Part shown: in pieces, positions 63,563-64,000 of the stretch
Layout: each line of letters opens with the position of its first letter
How positions within the stretch are numbered: position 1 is the stretch's first letter
NCBI RefSeq assembly: GCF_002443255.2
Contig: NW_019211456.1
Coordinates: 25,351,061 to 25,415,060 of the forward strand
DNA: 64,000 nucleotides
From: Varroa destructor
Lineage: Eukaryota; Arthropoda; Arachnida; Mesostigmata; Varroidae
Reading direction: 5' to 3'
Position numbers and translations under genes: made by a program
Notes under the pieces: generated by a model
The model's input: only the letters and a program-made list of their open reading frames with translations
Told to the model about the DNA's origin: nothing
Database searches by the model: none

Positions 63563-64000
63563 GAATCACTCCATGACTGTTGCCATATCTGTTCTTAGCG
63601 CTACCGTCCTCGGTGTTTTTTGCGTTTTTTTCATTTCCTTGTTGTTTCCCACATAGTACCTCTTATTAGTCACTTAGCCAATACACGGTCCAAACTAGAG
63701 TCGAGTACCTGATCATCTGATGCGGTACACGAGTACATAGAGTACGCCTGACAAAAAGCGTGATATTAGATTTGCAACTCTAGAAGAGGAAGAAATATAC
63801 TTTTTCAGAAGAGAAAATATACTTTAACAAGTGTTCCACGCACTGGAACTAGCAGAATAAGCTAGACGATCAGGCATTCAAAAGAGACGCCGGTTTCATC
63901 AGCTCGAAGGCCATTTTGATGAACAACGTTGATCATACTCATAAAGAAAGATAATGTTTTCCCGTCAATGCCTGGTCTGTTTTCTTATTCAAATACATAT
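63563..64000. other. Non-coding window edge
   Basis: No feature apart from an imperfect direct repeat near 63790-63825, where AGAAGAG-type sequence followed by ATATACTTT occurs twice. Confidence 0.5.

Noticed and set aside
63465..63656. Hydrophobic plus-strand 63-codon frame
   Set aside because: It is antisense to the more balanced minus frame at 63368-63562; hydrophobicity is the usual shadow of charged codons.

Overview
This window looks like invertebrate nuclear DNA, most likely from an arthropod. It has AT-leaning composition, GT-AG introns of several kilobases, scattered (CA)n, (TA)n and (CAG)n microsatellites, a CAG-encoded polyglutamine tract, and no operons or ribosome binding sites. 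A parasitiform mite would fit the long introns and the scarcity of transposons, but that is a guess because no gene here could be tied to a named orthologue.

The one gene I am confident in lies on the minus strand between about 32.4 kb and 21.2 kb. Coding exon 1 (32209-32383) is short. It has a pyrimidine-rich acceptor, an in-frame stop ahead of its ATG, and a GTAGGT donor. It joins in phase, across a 4.7-kb intron, to a 1.7-kb exon 2 (25773-27475). The best candidate last exon is 21163-21383, which also joins in phase and has a poly(A) signal on the same strand. The predicted product is about 695 residues, mostly disordered, rich in Ser, Pro and Gln, with polyproline and polyglutamine tracts and two short motifs that match protein phosphatase 1 docking consensus patterns. 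I do not recognise the family. A non-coding 5' exon must lie upstream; 37484-37570 is one candidate.

The other gene calls are weaker. The best is a plus-strand two-exon model at 52109-52636 with strong splice sites around a 230-nt intron, matching phase and a basic 96-residue product. Low-confidence candidates are: a plus-strand two-exon model nested in intron 1 (28866-29809); minus-strand exon-like frames at 13410-13747, 39607-39793, 54913-55202 and 63368-63562; plus-strand frames at 8387-8653, 14886-15230, 16021-16104 and 34852-35077; and a 35-codon membrane micro-ORF at 19668.

Region by region: 1-21 kb is intergenic or intronic with a few exon-like islands; 21-32 kb is the main gene; 32-40 kb is its upstream side, with a GC-richer, frame-dense block at 33.9-35.1 kb that contains a 26-bp palindrome; 40-52 kb is AT-rich and gene-poor; 52-56 kb holds the two-exon candidate and a membrane-type frame; 56-64 kb is again mostly non-coding. 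I saw no rRNA, no convincing tRNA, no CRISPR array and no intact transposon. Gene boundaries outside the main gene cannot be fixed without transcript or homology data.
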